Part shown: positions 1-11,411 of the stretch, piece after piece
How positions within the stretch are numbered: position 1 is the stretch's first letter
Layout: the number at the start of each line of letters is the position of its first letter
DNA from: Syntrophus sp. (in: bacteria)
GTDB lineage: Bacteria; Desulfobacterota; Syntrophorhabdia; Syntrophorhabdales; Syntrophorhabdaceae
Assembly: GCA_013824835.1 (NCBI GenBank)
Contig: PNOM01000005.1
Span: 1 to 64,000, forward strand
DNA length: 64,000 nt
Direction: 5' to 3'
Notes under the pieces: generated by a model
Seen by the model: only the letters and a program-made list of their open reading frames with translations
Databases searched by the model: none
What the model was told of the DNA's origin: nothing
Position numbers and translations under genes: made by a program

Positions 1-242
1 CTTCTTTGCGCAAATCCGCATATTTTCCGTAAGGGAGGCATATTATGCAGAGGGTATTATCGAGATTATAAACCGCTTTTGCCACAAAGGCCCGTGCGAG
101 AGTACACCGGTCTTCCGGTGGTCTTCCTGTCCATGACTCATTTAGATGACGGACATATCTTTCTATATTCTATGACCTCCAGAATCATAATAAGGTCCTT
201 CTGTTTCTCATGTAGGGAGAGTCTGAATTCCTTATAATTCAT
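1..242 (-). pseudogene. Decayed transposase N-terminal fragment
   Basis: Reading the minus strand from an ATG at 242 gives a start resembling IS1182/IS5-like transposases (a 'LHEKQKDLI' stretch). The frame closes at a stop near 139. Another frame carries on with 'RYVRHLNESWTGRPPEDR' and 'ALARAFVAKAVYNL'-like text (seen: TLARAFVAKAVYNL), and a third frame then gives 'LRKICGF'. These blocks fall in the order expected for such transposases but need two frame changes within 240 bp, so the gene is broken. It also runs off the window edge. Family assignment is from remembered conserved wording, not a search. Confidence 0.55.
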
Positions 243-324
243 CAGAAAAATGAACTAATTTAAGGGTTTTGCAAGAGGCTCACTTGATATGTTTATACCG
301 TGAAAAGTAGGCCAAAACTCGACT

Positions 325-1449
325 TCAGTCAACTATATTTAATTCATCCCTATCTGTGCCGATTGCTGTATCGTTCCATGATTGTAAAAAGCTGTTTCTT
401 TCAAAGAAAATACCGGCCCTTTCTCCTGCTTCTTCCATGCTTTTGCTGTTTTGAATAAGGGAACTGAGCTGGTGTCCGAACTTATAGTTTCCGGCAAAAT
501 AATGGGTAAATTCCTTAAGTCTGCCGAGGCGGCGCTCAGGCCGGAAAAGCTCGTTAATGAGATCTATAAAGTTGCCATAGATCACAGGCGGGAATACTAC
601 CGGCCCGACAATGTTGCAATCATACAGTTCTCGGGCAATTTCGGCAAAAAGCCAGGGCTTAATAACTGCCCCGCGACCAAGCATCAGTCCGTCGGCGCCA
701 GAGACGCGCAAACAATCTTTGGCATCCTGGACGGTAAATATCCCGCCATTAGCGATAACGGGAATCCTGAGCCATTCCTTTATCCTCGCAATCCACTCCC
801 ACCGCGGCCTTCTTGCAAATGACTCTTTCTTGAGCCGGGCATGAACCGACAGCATATCAATACCTTCGTTTTCGAGCATGGTACAAAACTCCTTCAATGC
901 CTGTTCATTGAGTTCGATACCGAGCCTGATTTTTGCAGTAAGGGGCAGGTGCGTTCCTTTTCTTGCCTCGATCACGATGCGGCGGGCATTCTCCGGGTGT
1001 TCCATCAGCGCAAAGCCCCCGCCTGAATTAGTGACAGACCGTTCCGGGCAGCCCATGTTGAGATCAATAGCATCGGCCTGAAGCTTATGAAGGGCACCCA
1101 AGGCCGGGGCAATCTCTATGGCTGTGGAAACGAGGAGCTGATAGGAGAGTGGTTTTTCCAAGGCAGTCCTGATCAGGTAAGGGGAAATCCTGGAATTCTC
1201 AGTGGGCAGGCTTTTTGCCCGGAGCATTTCCGTTGATAAGAGACCGACCCCGCCAAATCCGGAGATAATTTGCCGGAGGGCGCTGTGGGTAAGACCTGCC
1301 ATTGGAGCCAGAAGCAGGGGCGGGTAGAGCTTAAGATGCCGAATTTGAATGTGATGTATTGGTATACTTTTAATTTGTCTTACCCTTCCTTTTTGACACC
1401 CATTGCTGGATATAATCAGATGTCCCATGAGAGACAGGTTAATCTGCAA
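325..1449 (-). CDS. tRNA-dihydrouridine synthase
   Basis: Flavin-dependent reduction of uridine to dihydrouridine in tRNA D-loops. The product has the Dus TIM-barrel signature: 'LLLAPMAGLTHSALR' near residue 45, the active-site motif 'DLNMGCPERSVT' with the catalytic Cys, 'LPLTAKIRLG', 'LSVHARLK', 'PVIANGGI' and 'GADGLMLGRGA'. The first 40 or so residues are not typical of the family, so the true start may be internal; no strong ribosome-binding site decides it. It is transcribed away from the lipoprotein gene that follows. Which of the bacterial subfamilies (DusA/B/C) it belongs to cannot be settled from motifs alone; the length and motif set fit DusB-like enzymes best. Confidence 0.9.
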   Translation of the reverse strand: MQINLSLMGHLIISSNGCQKGRVRQIKSIPIHHIQIRHLKLYPPLLLAPMAGLTHSALRQIISGFGGVGLLSTEMLRAKSLPTENSRISPYLIRTALEKPLSYQLLVSTAIEIAPALGALHKLQADAIDLNMGCPERSVTNSGGGFALMEHPENARRIVIEARKGTHLPLTAKIRLGIELNEQALKEFCTMLENEGIDMLSVHARLKKESFARRPRWEWIARIKEWLRIPVIANGGIFTVQDAKDCLRVSGADGLMLGRGAVIKPWLFAEIARELYDCNIVGPVVFPPVIYGNFIDLINELFRPERRLGRLKEFTHYFAGNYKFGHQLSSLIQNSKSMEEAGERAGIFFERNSFLQSWNDTAIGTDRDELNIVD

Positions 1450-1583
1450 ACATCACTGTAACACAAAATCCCGGTTCGCTCAAAATCCCAGCCCTTTCCG
1501 CATGTAACCACAAGGTGAAAGCAAGAAAGATGTTCCTTTCCATGGGTATTTATGGTATTCGAAACAATGAAAGCGGAGGACGA

Positions 1584-2234
1584 ATGAAAAAATATTTGTG
1601 TGCATTATTTATACTTTTTGTAGGGATATCAGCAATACAGTGCTCTTCAATAGATCAGTCGAAGTATGCTTCCGGCAGAACGAGGAATGTGATCAGCGAA
1701 AAAAACGAATACGGTGGGAAAACAATAGCTTCGACTAATTCACCTGAAGACGAAATGTATATAAAAAATGGGGTATTGAAGGCCGTTATATATTATGACA
1801 GCAGTCCTCAACCCGGGAAGGTAGCGAAATCGGAAACCTTTTTTACCGACAAGTCTACCCGTGAAGATGGGGTATCAAAGAGCATTGACTATTTTGACAG
1901 TAACGAGAAGAGGATAAAAGCAGAAATCTTCTATACTGAAGAGTCTGCCCGGAAAGATGGGGTATCGAAGCTTATTGCATATTATGACCGCAATGAGAAA
2001 ATGGCGAAAATTGAATCCTTTTTTACTGACGAAAGTACCCGTAAAGATGGGGTATTGAAGCTTATTAGATATTATAACAGCAATGAGAAAATGGCGAAAA
2101 TTGAATCTTTCTATACTGAAGAGTCTGCCCGGAAGGATGGGCTGTTCAAGTCCATTGCAAATTTAGACAACAATGGGAAGGTAGCGCAGACGTTTTGTTA
2201 TGACCGCAACGGGAAGGAAATGCGATGTCCTTGA
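1584..2234 (+). CDS. Repeat-containing lipoprotein
   Basis: A 216-residue protein with a hydrophobic signal segment (MKKYLCALFILFVGISA) ending at a Cys in 'AIQCSS', a probable but atypical lipobox. The ATG at 1584 is preferred over an upstream in-frame ATG because GCGGAGGA precedes it at 1573-1580. The mature part carries four 30-residue tandem repeats built on 'FYTEESARKDGV.K.I.YYD.NEKMAKIES', alternating FFTD/FYTE. They resemble the repeated text of MORN_2/YwqK-like proteins, but that link is weak. Likely anchored in the inner or outer membrane facing the periplasm. No neighbour suggests a function. Confidence 0.75.
   Translation: MKKYLCALFILFVGISAIQCSSIDQSKYASGRTRNVISEKNEYGGKTIASTNSPEDEMYIKNGVLKAVIYYDSSPQPGKVAKSETFFTDKSTREDGVSKSIDYFDSNEKRIKAEIFYTEESARKDGVSKLIAYYDRNEKMAKIESFFTDESTRKDGVLKLIRYYNSNEKMAKIESFYTEESARKDGLFKSIANLDNNGKVAQTFCYDRNGKEMRCP
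1839..2198 (+). repeat. Four 90-bp tandem repeats inside lipoprotein gene
   Basis: Units begin at 1839, 1929, 2019 and 2109, each exactly 90 bp and in frame. The second and fourth are closest to each other at the start (TTCTATACTGAAGAGTCTGC), and the second and third share the end (GAGAAAATGGCGAAAATTGA), which points to successive duplications or gene conversion. Confidence 0.85.
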
Positions 2235-2243
2235 GGTTGTCTA

Positions 2244-2432
2244 TTGTCTGCTTCCCTTATTAGTGAAGATATAATGGATAAGGATGGATACGTAAAGACG
2301 GTAGCCGAGATTGGATGCGGGAACAATACTGTTAACCCGTGGGATCAGCAGGGTGTTATTAAAGAGAGAGGCATTTCTTTGAAGTTTGTTCCGCTAAGGG
2401 AATGGTTGCTTAAAAAGGCGAAAGATATTTGA
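2244..2432 (+). CDS. Small unrecognised ORF, possibly a gene remnant
   Basis: A 62-codon frame starting at TTG 2244, ten bases after the lipoprotein stop, or at ATG 2274. The text 'GCGNNTVNPWDQQGVIKERG' and 'LKFVPLREWLLKKAKDI' looks like the tail of a longer globular protein, but I do not recognise the family. There is no clear ribosome-binding site. It is either a small gene co-transcribed with the lipoprotein or a truncated C-terminal fragment. Confidence 0.35.
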   Translation: MSASLISEDIMDKDGYVKTVAEIGCGNNTVNPWDQQGVIKERGISLKFVPLREWLLKKAKDI

Positions 2433-2457
2433 CATTTTTCAATATTTTTTATACCAT
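2429..2457 (+). promoter_or_regulatory. Candidate sigma-70 promoter for ilv operon
   Basis: TTGACA at 2429-2434, a 17-bp AT-rich spacer, then TACCAT at 2452-2457. The -35 is a perfect match, the -10 is weak. It lies about 250 bp upstream of the ydcH-like gene and is the best promoter-like sequence in this gap. No T-box or leucine/valine-rich leader peptide was found downstream. Confidence 0.45.
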
Positions 2458-2548
2458 ATGTTAATTGAAGTAAATATAAAAGGCGTCTCTTGTCCTGTAA
2501 TCCCTGTAAAAAGGAGTAGTAAGAATATAATTATGATGTTTTACTTAC

Positions 2549-2710
2549 ATGCGCTATATGGGTACACGCTGGCAGGAGCTGTCTGAGCATATAAAAAGAA
2601 CTGTGTAAAAAAGAACCGTGGATAAAGAGATGGGGCGGATAATTCTCTGCAAGGCTTTTGAGGGGTGCAATAGAACGGCTAATCTGATTTTACAGGAGAG
2701 AAGAAAATGA
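2549..2710 (+). pseudogene. Decayed Fis-type HTH tail of a sigma-54 regulator
   Basis: A frame from ATG 2549 to TGA 2710 has one internal TAA (2606-2608). Its text, 'TRWQELSEHIKRTV' then 'VDKEMGRIILCKAF' and 'EGCNRTANLILQERRK', follows the layout of the C-terminus of NtrC-family activators: the NxxELxxxI/xR linker, then the Fis helix-turn-helix (I..AL..C..NRT.AA..L.I..R). The expected AA of the second helix is altered and the recognition helix is cut short. It sits between the candidate promoter and the ilv operon, so it is transcribed leader sequence today. Family assignment is an inference. Confidence 0.4.
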
Positions 2711-2916
2711 TAAATCAGGAAGAAAGCAAAGAGGATGTTTACAACAGGGCGAGGGATCAGCACGCAACTCTCGACAGCCGGCTTCAAATGCTGCTTAAAA
2801 AGCCTTACCTCAATGAAGATGAGGAATTGGAGGTAAAGGTGTTAAAGAAGAAAAAACTCTACTTCAAGGATATTATGGAAAGGATGAGTGAAGAAATGAA
2901 GAGAGGGGAAACATAA
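2707..2916 (+). CDS. YdcH/DUF465-like small protein
   Basis: A 69-residue, highly charged, mostly helical protein (probable coiled coil) resembling the YdcH/DUF465 family: 'DSRLQMLLKKPYLNEDEELEVKVLKKKKL' is the family's typical H-x-x-L-D...L-x-x-E-x-x-x-L-K-K-K-K-L-x-x-K-D layout (shown here split: DSRLQMLLKK, then EDEELEVKVLKKKKL). Function of the family is unknown. The start ATG is preceded by GGAGAGAAG. Its stop is immediately followed by the ilvB start codon, so it is translationally linked to the acetolactate synthase operon. Confidence 0.75.
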   Translation: MINQEESKEDVYNRARDQHATLDSRLQMLLKKPYLNEDEELEVKVLKKKKLYFKDIMERMSEEMKRGET

Positions 2917-4608
2917 TTGAAGAAGACCGGCGCACAGATATTTATTGAAGCATTAAAGATGGAGCATATTGATACACTATTCTGCTATCCCGGCGGCGCC
3001 ACTTTGAATATTACTGATGCTTTATCCAGCTCCGATATAGAGCAGATTGTGGTGCGACATGAGCAGGGGGCGGTTCATGCATCGGATGGGTATGCCCGGG
3101 CATCCGGCAGGGTCGGGGTATCTCTTGTTACTTCAGGACCGGGGGCAACAAACGCAGTAACGGGCATTGCCACGGCCTACATGGATTCAATACCCCTTGT
3201 CATTTTTACCTGCCAGGTACCCACCATGCTGATAGGCAACGATGCCTTTCAGGAAGCGGATATCGTAGGCATTACAAGGCCGTGCACCAAGCACAGCTAT
3301 CTTGTTAAGGACGTGAAAGACTTAAGCAGGATTATAAAAGAGGCATTCTATATTGCGAAGTCAGGACGGCCCGGCCCGGTGCTGGTGGACATACCGAAAG
3401 ACGTGTCTGCTGCCCTGGGGGAGTTCAAATATCCGGATAAGGTGAACATAAGGAGCTACCAGCCTACATATGTCGGCCATGTAGGCCAGATAAAAAAGGC
3501 GATGAAGCTTCTTGCCTCATCGAAGAAACCCGTATTTTATACAGGGGGAGGTATTATCTCTTCAGGGGCATCGAATGAGCTTATCAAGCTTGCAGAAAGA
3601 CTTTCAATTCCGGTGACAAATACCCTTATGGGTCTTGGTGGTTTTCCGGGAAATCATCCCTTGTTCCTCGGTATGCTTGGTATGCACGGGACCTATGCGG
3701 CAAACATGGCGATCACAGAGGCTGATCTGATTATTGCTGTCGGGGCACGGTTTGATGACAGGGCTACTGGAAAGGTCGATGAATTCGGGCACCTCGCAAA
3801 GATCATCCATATTGACATTGATCCGACTTCTATAAGCAAGAATATCAAGGTCGATATACCTATAGTGGGCGACTCAAAAAATGTGCTCAAGAAGATGCTT
3901 GACATTGTCCTTGAGGACAAGGAAGATTTCGGGAATTATTCGTCCCGAATTGCCCAATGGCATCATGATACCGAGAAATGGAAAATGGATTTCCCTCTTA
4001 CCTATGGGAGAAGCGGACTGCTCAAGCCCCAGTATGTTATCGAAAGGGTGTGTGAGCTTACAAAGGGTAAGGCCATAGTAACCACTGAGGTGGGGCAGAA
4101 TCAGATGTGGACAGCCCAGTTTTATAAATTTCAGAAACCTCGAACTTTTATTACCTCGGGAGGTCTTGGTACCATGGGTTTTGGTTTCCCTGCGGGCATA
4201 GGCGCCCAGGTTGCCTTTCCCGATGCCCTTGTTATTGATATTGCCGGTGACGGAAGCATTCAGATGAATATCCAGGAACTTGCTACTGCAGTTCAGTACA
4301 ATCTCCCTGTAAAAGTGATAATACTCAATAACCGTTTTCTCGGGATGGTGCGGCAATGGCAGGAACTTTTCTATGAAAAGAGATATACCTGGACCCATAT
4401 GAATCATGCCCCTGACTTTGTGAAGGTTGCCGAAGCCTACGGCGCTGCAGGATACAGGATAGAAAGAGAAGATGAAGTGGATAAGGTGCTGAAAGAGGTT
4501 TTTAAGAACAAGAGGCCTACCTTTGTTGATGTGATGGTAGACCCCGAAGAGTCTGTCTACCCCATGGTACCTGCCGGGGCGCCGCTCCGGGAAATGCTTC
4601 TTGTGTAG
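2917..4608 (+). CDS. ilvB: Acetolactate synthase large subunit
   Basis: Thiamine-diphosphate enzyme that condenses two pyruvates, or pyruvate and 2-oxobutyrate, in the first common step of valine, leucine and isoleucine synthesis. 563 residues, normal length. The N-terminal ThDP-binding domain has the cofactor-activating Glu in 'VRHEQGAVH' (about E49), the middle domain has '[11 protein letters not shown]', and the C-terminal domain has the ThDP motif from 'GDGSIQMN' (about residue 444) to '[14 protein letters not shown]'. The start is TTG directly after the ydcH-like stop, with GAGAGGGGA upstream. ilvN follows after 9 bp, giving the usual large-small subunit pair. Confidence 0.97.
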   Translation: MKKTGAQIFIEALKMEHIDTLFCYPGGATLNITDALSSSDIEQIVVRHEQGAVHASDGYARASGRVGVSLVTSGPGATNAVTGIATAYMDSIPLVIFTCQVPTMLIGNDAFQEADIVGITRPCTKHSYLVKDVKDLSRIIKEAFYIAKSGRPGPVLVDIPKDVSAALGEFKYPDKVNIRSYQPTYVGHVGQIKKAMKLLASSKKPVFYTGGGIISSGASNELIKLAERLSIPVTNTLMGLGGFPGNHPLFLGMLGMHGTYAANMAITEADLIIAVGARFDDRATGKVDEFGHLAKIIHIDIDPTSISKNIKVDIPIVGDSKNVLKKMLDIVLEDKEDFGNYSSRIAQWHHDTEKWKMDFPLTYGRSGLLKPQYVIERVCELTKGKAIVTTEVGQNQMWTAQFYKFQKPRTFITSGGLGTMGFGFPAGIGAQVAFPDALVIDIAGDGSIQMNIQELATAVQYNLPVKVIILNNRFLGMVRQWQELFYEKRYTWTHMNHAPDFVKVAEAYGAAGYRIEREDEVDKVLKEVFKNKRPTFVDVMVDPEESVYPMVPAGAPLREMLLV

Positions 4609-4617
4609 GAGGATTGT

Positions 4618-6768
<2,151 letters not shown>

Positions 6769-6770
6769 AT

Positions 6771-7538
6771 ATGAGAAGAAGGAAAGGTAAAGGCATATAT
6801 ATATTACCTAATCTGCTGACTTCTGCAAGTCTCTTTTGCGCTTTTTACGCCATGATCGCTACGATTAATCAAGAGTTTTCTCATGCGGCCATTGCTATTT
6901 TTGTATCCTGTATTTTTGATATGCTGGATGGCAGGGTTGCGAGGATGACCCATTCATGCAGCAAGTTCGGGGTTGAATACGACTCCCTCTCTGATGTAAT
7001 CGCCTTTGGGGTTGCTCCGGGACTTCTTGTCTATATGTGGGCTCTAAAAGGATATGGAAAGTTCGGTTGGCTCGCTGCTTTTCTCTTTGTCGCATGCGGA
7101 GCTCTCAGGCTCGCCAGATTTAACATCCAGGTGGACGGTGTACAAAAAAAGCAGTTCCTCGGACTACCTGTGCCTGCAGCAGCTTCAACCATTGCTGCGA
7201 GCATCCTTTTCTATACGTGGCTCGGTTTTCCGGGAGGCATTCAGACGGTCCTCATGCCCATTCTTATCTATATACTTGCATTTCTCATGGTCAGCGATGT
7301 CAGATATTACAGCTTTAAAGACCTGGGATACTTTAAAGGGAGACCCTTCAGATCAACGGTGGCAGCGATCATGCTCCTTGTAATAATATTCATTGAACAT
7401 GAGGTTACCCTTTTCATTATTACCTTTGGCTATGCATTGTCTGGTCCTGTCTACACCCTTTTGAGCAGAAAGAAGATCATGATCGAAGATATGGACCGTT
7501 CGAGAGAAAATTCAGCAGATCAAGATGGTCATGTATAA
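6771..7538 (+). CDS. pssA: CDP-diacylglycerol-serine O-phosphatidyltransferase
   Basis: Integral membrane enzyme making phosphatidylserine from CDP-diacylglycerol and serine, the substrate for Psd. 255 residues with several hydrophobic helices. The CDP-alcohol phosphotransferase motif is intact from D50: 'DMLDGRVARM' then 'GVEYDSLSD', matching D-G-x2-A-R-x8-G-x3-D-x3-D. It closes the ilv-psd-pssA operon. The last 62 bp overlap the 3' end of the convergent HAD gene. The leuA gene often found next in related genomes is absent here. Confidence 0.95.
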   Translation: MRRRKGKGIYILPNLLTSASLFCAFYAMIATINQEFSHAAIAIFVSCIFDMLDGRVARMTHSCSKFGVEYDSLSDVIAFGVAPGLLVYMWALKGYGKFGWLAAFLFVACGALRLARFNIQVDGVQKKQFLGLPVPAAASTIAASILFYTWLGFPGGIQTVLMPILIYILAFLMVSDVRYYSFKDLGYFKGRPFRSTVAAIMLLVIIFIEHEVTLFIITFGYALSGPVYTLLSRKKIMIEDMDRSRENSADQDGHV

Positions 7539-8151
7539 GGCCATCCACCGCGATGCTATCGTTCTTGTATGAAATGAATTGAACGCCGCCTGCAAGGGCG
7601 GTTTCTCTGTCTATGGCGGAATCGCCGAGAAAGAGTGTCTTTTCCCGGTCTACCTTTAAGGCATCAAGTATCTTTTCTACTGATTCAGGGTGGGGTTTCG
7701 GATTTTTCACATCCAGGGCTGTTACCACCATATCGAAATAGGGCCACAGGCCGAATTTCTCCATAATATGCGGCATCGAGGAGGTCCTGTTGGTGCTCAC
7801 CGCCCTCTTTATTCCCCGTTCCTTCAGGATTGCAAGGGTTTCGACAAGATGGGGCTCCATTATCAGATAGACGATGAATTCCTGAAAATTGATGCTGTTT
7901 TTCCAGTAGTCAATGGCCTTTATCTCTAAATCCTTATGGAAACGGAAAAGGTGGGAGATTGATTCATTGACTGTATGGGTATGGCAGTACTGCAGTTCCT
8001 CGGGGGTGAGAGGATGTCTTCCCGTGGAAGTGGCTATCTTATTATACAATCTCTCATTTGCGTTGAGAGAGTCAAACATGACGCCATCGCAATCGTAAAT
8101 TACACACTCAATCTGTCCTGTTTTTGTGGAAGTCATAAATACCTCAATCAT
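7477..8151 (-). CDS. HAD-family hydrolase, phosphoglycolate-phosphatase-like
   Basis: Haloacid-dehalogenase superfamily phosphatase of 224 residues. Motif I is 'DCDGVMFDS' (nucleophile D20, acid/base D22), motif II 'STNRTS', motif III the Lys in 'NPKPHPES', motif IV 'FLGDSAIDRETALAGG'. A helical cap lies between motifs I and II (Gph/YjjG-like subclass I). The substrate is not evident. An internal ATG (MTSTKTGQ) could be the true start. It is convergent with pssA and overlaps it. Confidence 0.85.
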   Translation of the reverse strand: MIEVFMTSTKTGQIECVIYDCDGVMFDSLNANERLYNKIATSTGRHPLTPEELQYCHTHTVNESISHLFRFHKDLEIKAIDYWKNSINFQEFIVYLIMEPHLVETLAILKERGIKRAVSTNRTSSMPHIMEKFGLWPYFDMVVTALDVKNPKPHPESVEKILDALKVDREKTLFLGDSAIDRETALAGGVQFISYKNDSIAVDGLIHDHLDLLNFLSNGPYLRS

Positions 8152-8275
8152 ACATTATTTGGCAAAGTAGCTTTGGTTTAAATTTTATTCGGCAAAAAAG
8201 CAAGGAGAAAATTTTATAGTTTTAAATCAATGAATATGTGCTACAATAAACCAAGAAAACGCAGAGGAGGTAATT

Positions 8276-8746
8276 ATGATTAGTGTTTCTATCCCCGGTT
8301 GGGGGGACCTTGACATAGAGTATCTTGTGGTTGACTATAATGGCACATGTGCTTTTGACGGAAAGCTCAAAGAAGGCGTTAAGGAAATTATGGAGAAGAT
8401 TTCCCGGCATATAAAGGTTTTTATCATCACTGCCGACTCCTATGGAAATATAGATAATGAAGGAAATACGATAGGTTTCAGTATTATAAAGGTGAACAAA
8501 GATCAGAGCGGCAAGGATAAGGCGCGGGTAATACGGGAACTGGGTCCTGAAAAGGTCGTTGCCATCGGGAATGGCGCCAATGACGCAACGATGTTAAAGG
8601 AGGCAGCCCTCGGTATCGGTGTAATAGGCGGAGAGGGGTGTTCCGCTATTCTTATGAAAGAAGCGGATCTCGTTGTGAATAACATCGTTGATGCCCTCGG
8701 GGTCATTCTTCATCCGGAAAGATTGCTGGCTACCTTGAGAGACTGA
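8276..8746 (+). CDS. Small soluble P-type-ATPase-like HAD protein
   Basis: A 156-residue HAD protein with motif I 'VVDYNGTCAFDG', in which the usual second Asp is Asn, a state like the DKTGT of P-type ATPases. Motif II is 'IITADS', and motif IV is 'IGNGANDATMLKEAALGIGV', close to the hinge motif of P-type ATPases. It corresponds to the soluble P-type ATPase-like group (COG4087 in my memory), whose role is unclear. GCAGAGGAGG precedes the ATG. It stands alone between the HAD gene and secA. Confidence 0.8.
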   Translation: MISVSIPGWGDLDIEYLVVDYNGTCAFDGKLKEGVKEIMEKISRHIKVFIITADSYGNIDNEGNTIGFSIIKVNKDQSGKDKARVIRELGPEKVVAIGNGANDATMLKEAALGIGVIGGEGCSAILMKEADLVVNNIVDALGVILHPERLLATLRD

Positions 8747-8808
8747 AGCCTCAGACAATAGGTCAAAGCATACAATAAAATCCAGCCGAATATGATACTA
8801 ATAATATT

Positions 8809-11409
8809 ATGATTAGCGCACTTATTAAGAAGATCGTAGGAACAAAGAACGAAAGAGAATTAAAGAGAATCCAGCCCCTTGTGGAAAAAACGGGGACTTA
8901 CGAAGAGGAACTGAAGGGTTTCACCGATGACCAGCTACGGGCAAAAACCCCCTTCTTTAAAGAAAGAATAGACCGTGGAGAGGACCTTGACAGTTTACTC
9001 CCCGAGGCCTTTGCCGTAGTAAGGGAAACGGCCCGGCGGACTGTAAGGATGCGCCATTTTGATTCCCAGTTGATAGGCGGTATTGTCCTTCATGAAGGCA
9101 AGATTGCAGAAATGGCTACCGGTGAAGGCAAGACGCTTGTAGCCACCCTGCCGGTATACCTTAATGCCCTCTCTGGTCTTGGCGTCCATGTGGTGACTGT
9201 CAATGATTATCTCGCAAAAAGGGATGCCCAGTGGATGGGTCCTATATACAAGTTTCTCGGGCTTTCTATTGATACGGTAGTACACGGCCTTGACGACGAT
9301 GAGAGAAAGATTGCATACGGATGTGATGTTACATACGGGACGAACAATGAATTTGGTTTTGATTATCTGAGGGATAACATGAAATACTCTCTGGAGGAAT
9401 GCTCCCAGAGGGAATTCAATTATGCAATAGTCGATGAGGTGGACAGCATACTTGTTGACGAGGCGAGGACGCCCCTGATTATCTCAGGTCCTGCCGAAGA
9501 GTCCACGGACAAATACTACAAGATAAACCGCCTTATCTACCAACTGAAAAAGGATCAGGATTTCAAGGTGGATGAGAAGGCTAAGAGCACCTATCTCATT
9601 GAAGAAGGGGTTGCGAGGATTGAAAAGCTTATTAAGATAGATAACCTCTATGATCCTAATTATGTGGATTTTCTTCATCACATCAATCAGGCCCTGAGGG
9701 CGCACCACCTTTTTCAGAGGGATGTGGACTATATAGTAAAAGATGGCCAGGTGATTATTGTTGACGAATTTACGGGCAGACTGATGCCGGGCAGACGCTT
9801 CAGCGACGGCCTTCACCAGGCATTAGAGGCAAAAGAAAATGTAAAGATCGAACGGGAGAATCAGACCCTTGCGACAGTCACCTTCCAGAACTTTTTCAGA
9901 ATGTATAAGAAGCTTGCAGGCATGACCGGTACTGCTGATACGGAAGCCGTTGAGTTCAAGAAGATATATAACCTCGATGTAATGGTGATACCTACAAACA
10001 GGTCTCTTATAAGAACAAACTACGCTGACGTAGTCTACAGGACGGAAAAAGAGAAATTTAAGGCAGTGATAACAGAGATAGAGGAACTCTACAAGCGGGG
10101 AACACCGGTGCTCGTGGGAACGCTCTCGATAGATAAGTCCGAGAGGGTTGCAGAGATGCTGAAGAGAAAGGGGATACCCCACCATGTCCTGAATGCCAAG
10201 ATCCATGAGCGGGAGGCTGAGGTTGTTGCCCAGGCAGGCAGATCAAAGGCGGTTACCATCTCTACGAATATGGCAGGCAGGGGGACCGATATCCTCCTCG
10301 GAGGGAATCCGGAGTTTCTTGCCATGAGTATGGCGAAGGGGCAGACGGATACAGAAGATTATGAAAAGACTCTGGAGGCGGCGAGAAAGATCTGTGAAAA
10401 AGACAAGGAAGAGGTGATAAAAGTCGGGGGCCTCCATATTCTTGGCACAGAAAGGCACGAATCTCGACGGATCGATAATCAGTTAAGGGGCCGGTCAGGA
10501 AGACAGGGTGACCCTGGTTCTTCGAGGTTCTACGTTTCCCTGGAAGATGAAATAATGAGGCTTTTCGGGTCTGACCGGATTTCTCCTATGCTCGCAAAGC
10601 TCGGCATGTCAGAGGATATGCCCATAGAGCACCCCTTTATTACAAAGGCCATAGAGAATGCCCAGACCAAGGTGGAAGGCCACAACTATGAAATACGGAA
10701 GTATCTCCTTGAGTATGACAATGTAATGAACAAACAGCGGGAGACCGTATACGGGATGCGCCGGGAGATCATGAAGGACGCTGAAATCAAGGAGCGTATC
10801 CTTGAGATGGTGGAAGAGATCTGCGAAGGCATTGTATTTGAGTGTGCCCCTGAGAAGGTCTATCCTGAAGAGTGGGACCTGGTTTCCCTGAAAAGCAGGA
10901 TCTATGAGACATTCCTTTATCGTCTGAATCTCGATTCCATTGATATAAAAGGTCTCACCCGGGAAGGTCTTCTTGATATCGTATGTGAAAAGGTCCTTGC
11001 CGCCTATGAAGAGAAGGAGAAGATATTCGACCCTGATCACTTGCGGGCCATAGAGCACTATATTGCCCTCAATTCCCTGGATAACCACTGGAAAGAACAT
11101 CTCCTTTCCCTTGATCACCTGAAAGAGGGTATCGGCCTTCGGGGTTATGGTCAGAAGGACCCTTTGAGGGAGTACCAGAGGGAGAGCTTCGAGATTTTCA
11201 TTGATATGCTGGAAAGGGTGAAGCTTGATACAGTAAAAAAGATGTTTGCAGTGCAGCCGGCAAAGGAAGAGTTGACCTACGATGAGCCTGTCATGTTTAT
11301 GAACAGGAGCGATGAACCGGCATTTGAAGAGAAGGAAAAGAAGATAGGGAGAAACGATCCCTGCCCATGCGGGAGCGGGAAAAAATATAAAAAATGCTGC
11401 GGGAGGTAG
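8809..11409 (+). CDS. secA: Preprotein translocase ATPase SecA
   Basis: Motor ATPase that drives unfolded preproteins through SecYEG. 866 residues, normal length. Walker A is '[13 protein letters not shown]' (about residue 103) and Walker B '[14 protein letters not shown]' (about 209). The NBD2 text '[14 protein letters not shown]' and '[15 protein letters not shown]' are intact. The C-terminal zinc finger '[15 protein letters not shown]', for SecB or ribosome binding, is present. The start fits the family N-terminus ([16 protein letters not shown]), but I see no Shine-Dalgarno sequence ahead of it. Its end overlaps or abuts argJ. Confidence 0.98.
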   Translation: MISALIKKIVGTKNERELKRIQPLVEKTGTYEEELKGFTDDQLRAKTPFFKERIDRGEDLDSLLPEAFAVVRETARRTVRMRHFDSQLIGGIVLHEGKIAEMATGEGKTLVATLPVYLNALSGLGVHVVTVNDYLAKRDAQWMGPIYKFLGLSIDTVVHGLDDDERKIAYGCDVTYGTNNEFGFDYLRDNMKYSLEECSQREFNYAIVDEVDSILVDEARTPLIISGPAEESTDKYYKINRLIYQLKKDQDFKVDEKAKSTYLIEEGVARIEKLIKIDNLYDPNYVDFLHHINQALRAHHLFQRDVDYIVKDGQVIIVDEFTGRLMPGRRFSDGLHQALEAKENVKIERENQTLATVTFQNFFRMYKKLAGMTGTADTEAVEFKKIYNLDVMVIPTNRSLIRTNYADVVYRTEKEKFKAVITEIEELYKRGTPVLVGTLSIDKSERVAEMLKRKGIPHHVLNAKIHEREAEVVAQAGRSKAVTISTNMAGRGTDILLGGNPEFLAMSMAKGQTDTEDYEKTLEAARKICEKDKEEVIKVGGLHILGTERHESRRIDNQLRGRSGRQGDPGSSRFYVSLEDEIMRLFGSDRISPMLAKLGMSEDMPIEHPFITKAIENAQTKVEGHNYEIRKYLLEYDNVMNKQRETVYGMRREIMKDAEIKERILEMVEEICEGIVFECAPEKVYPEEWDLVSLKSRIYETFLYRLNLDSIDIKGLTREGLLDIVCEKVLAAYEEKEKIFDPDHLRAIEHYIALNSLDNHWKEHLLSLDHLKEGIGLRGYGQKDPLREYQRESFEIFIDMLERVKLDTVKKMFAVQPAKEELTYDEPVMFMNRSDEPAFEEKEKKIGRNDPCPCGSGKKYKKCCGR

Positions 11410-11411
11410 GG

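Noticed and set aside
2460-2706. T-box or leader-peptide attenuator for ilv genes
   Set aside because: No T-box conserved sequence, and the short frames here (for example MMFYLHALYGYTLAGAV) are not enriched in Ile, Leu or Val.
11394-11411. ATG 11394 as the argJ start
   Set aside because: It lacks a well-placed ribosome-binding site, whereas TTG 11412 has GGGAGG just upstream and keeps the family N-terminus; not fully excluded.
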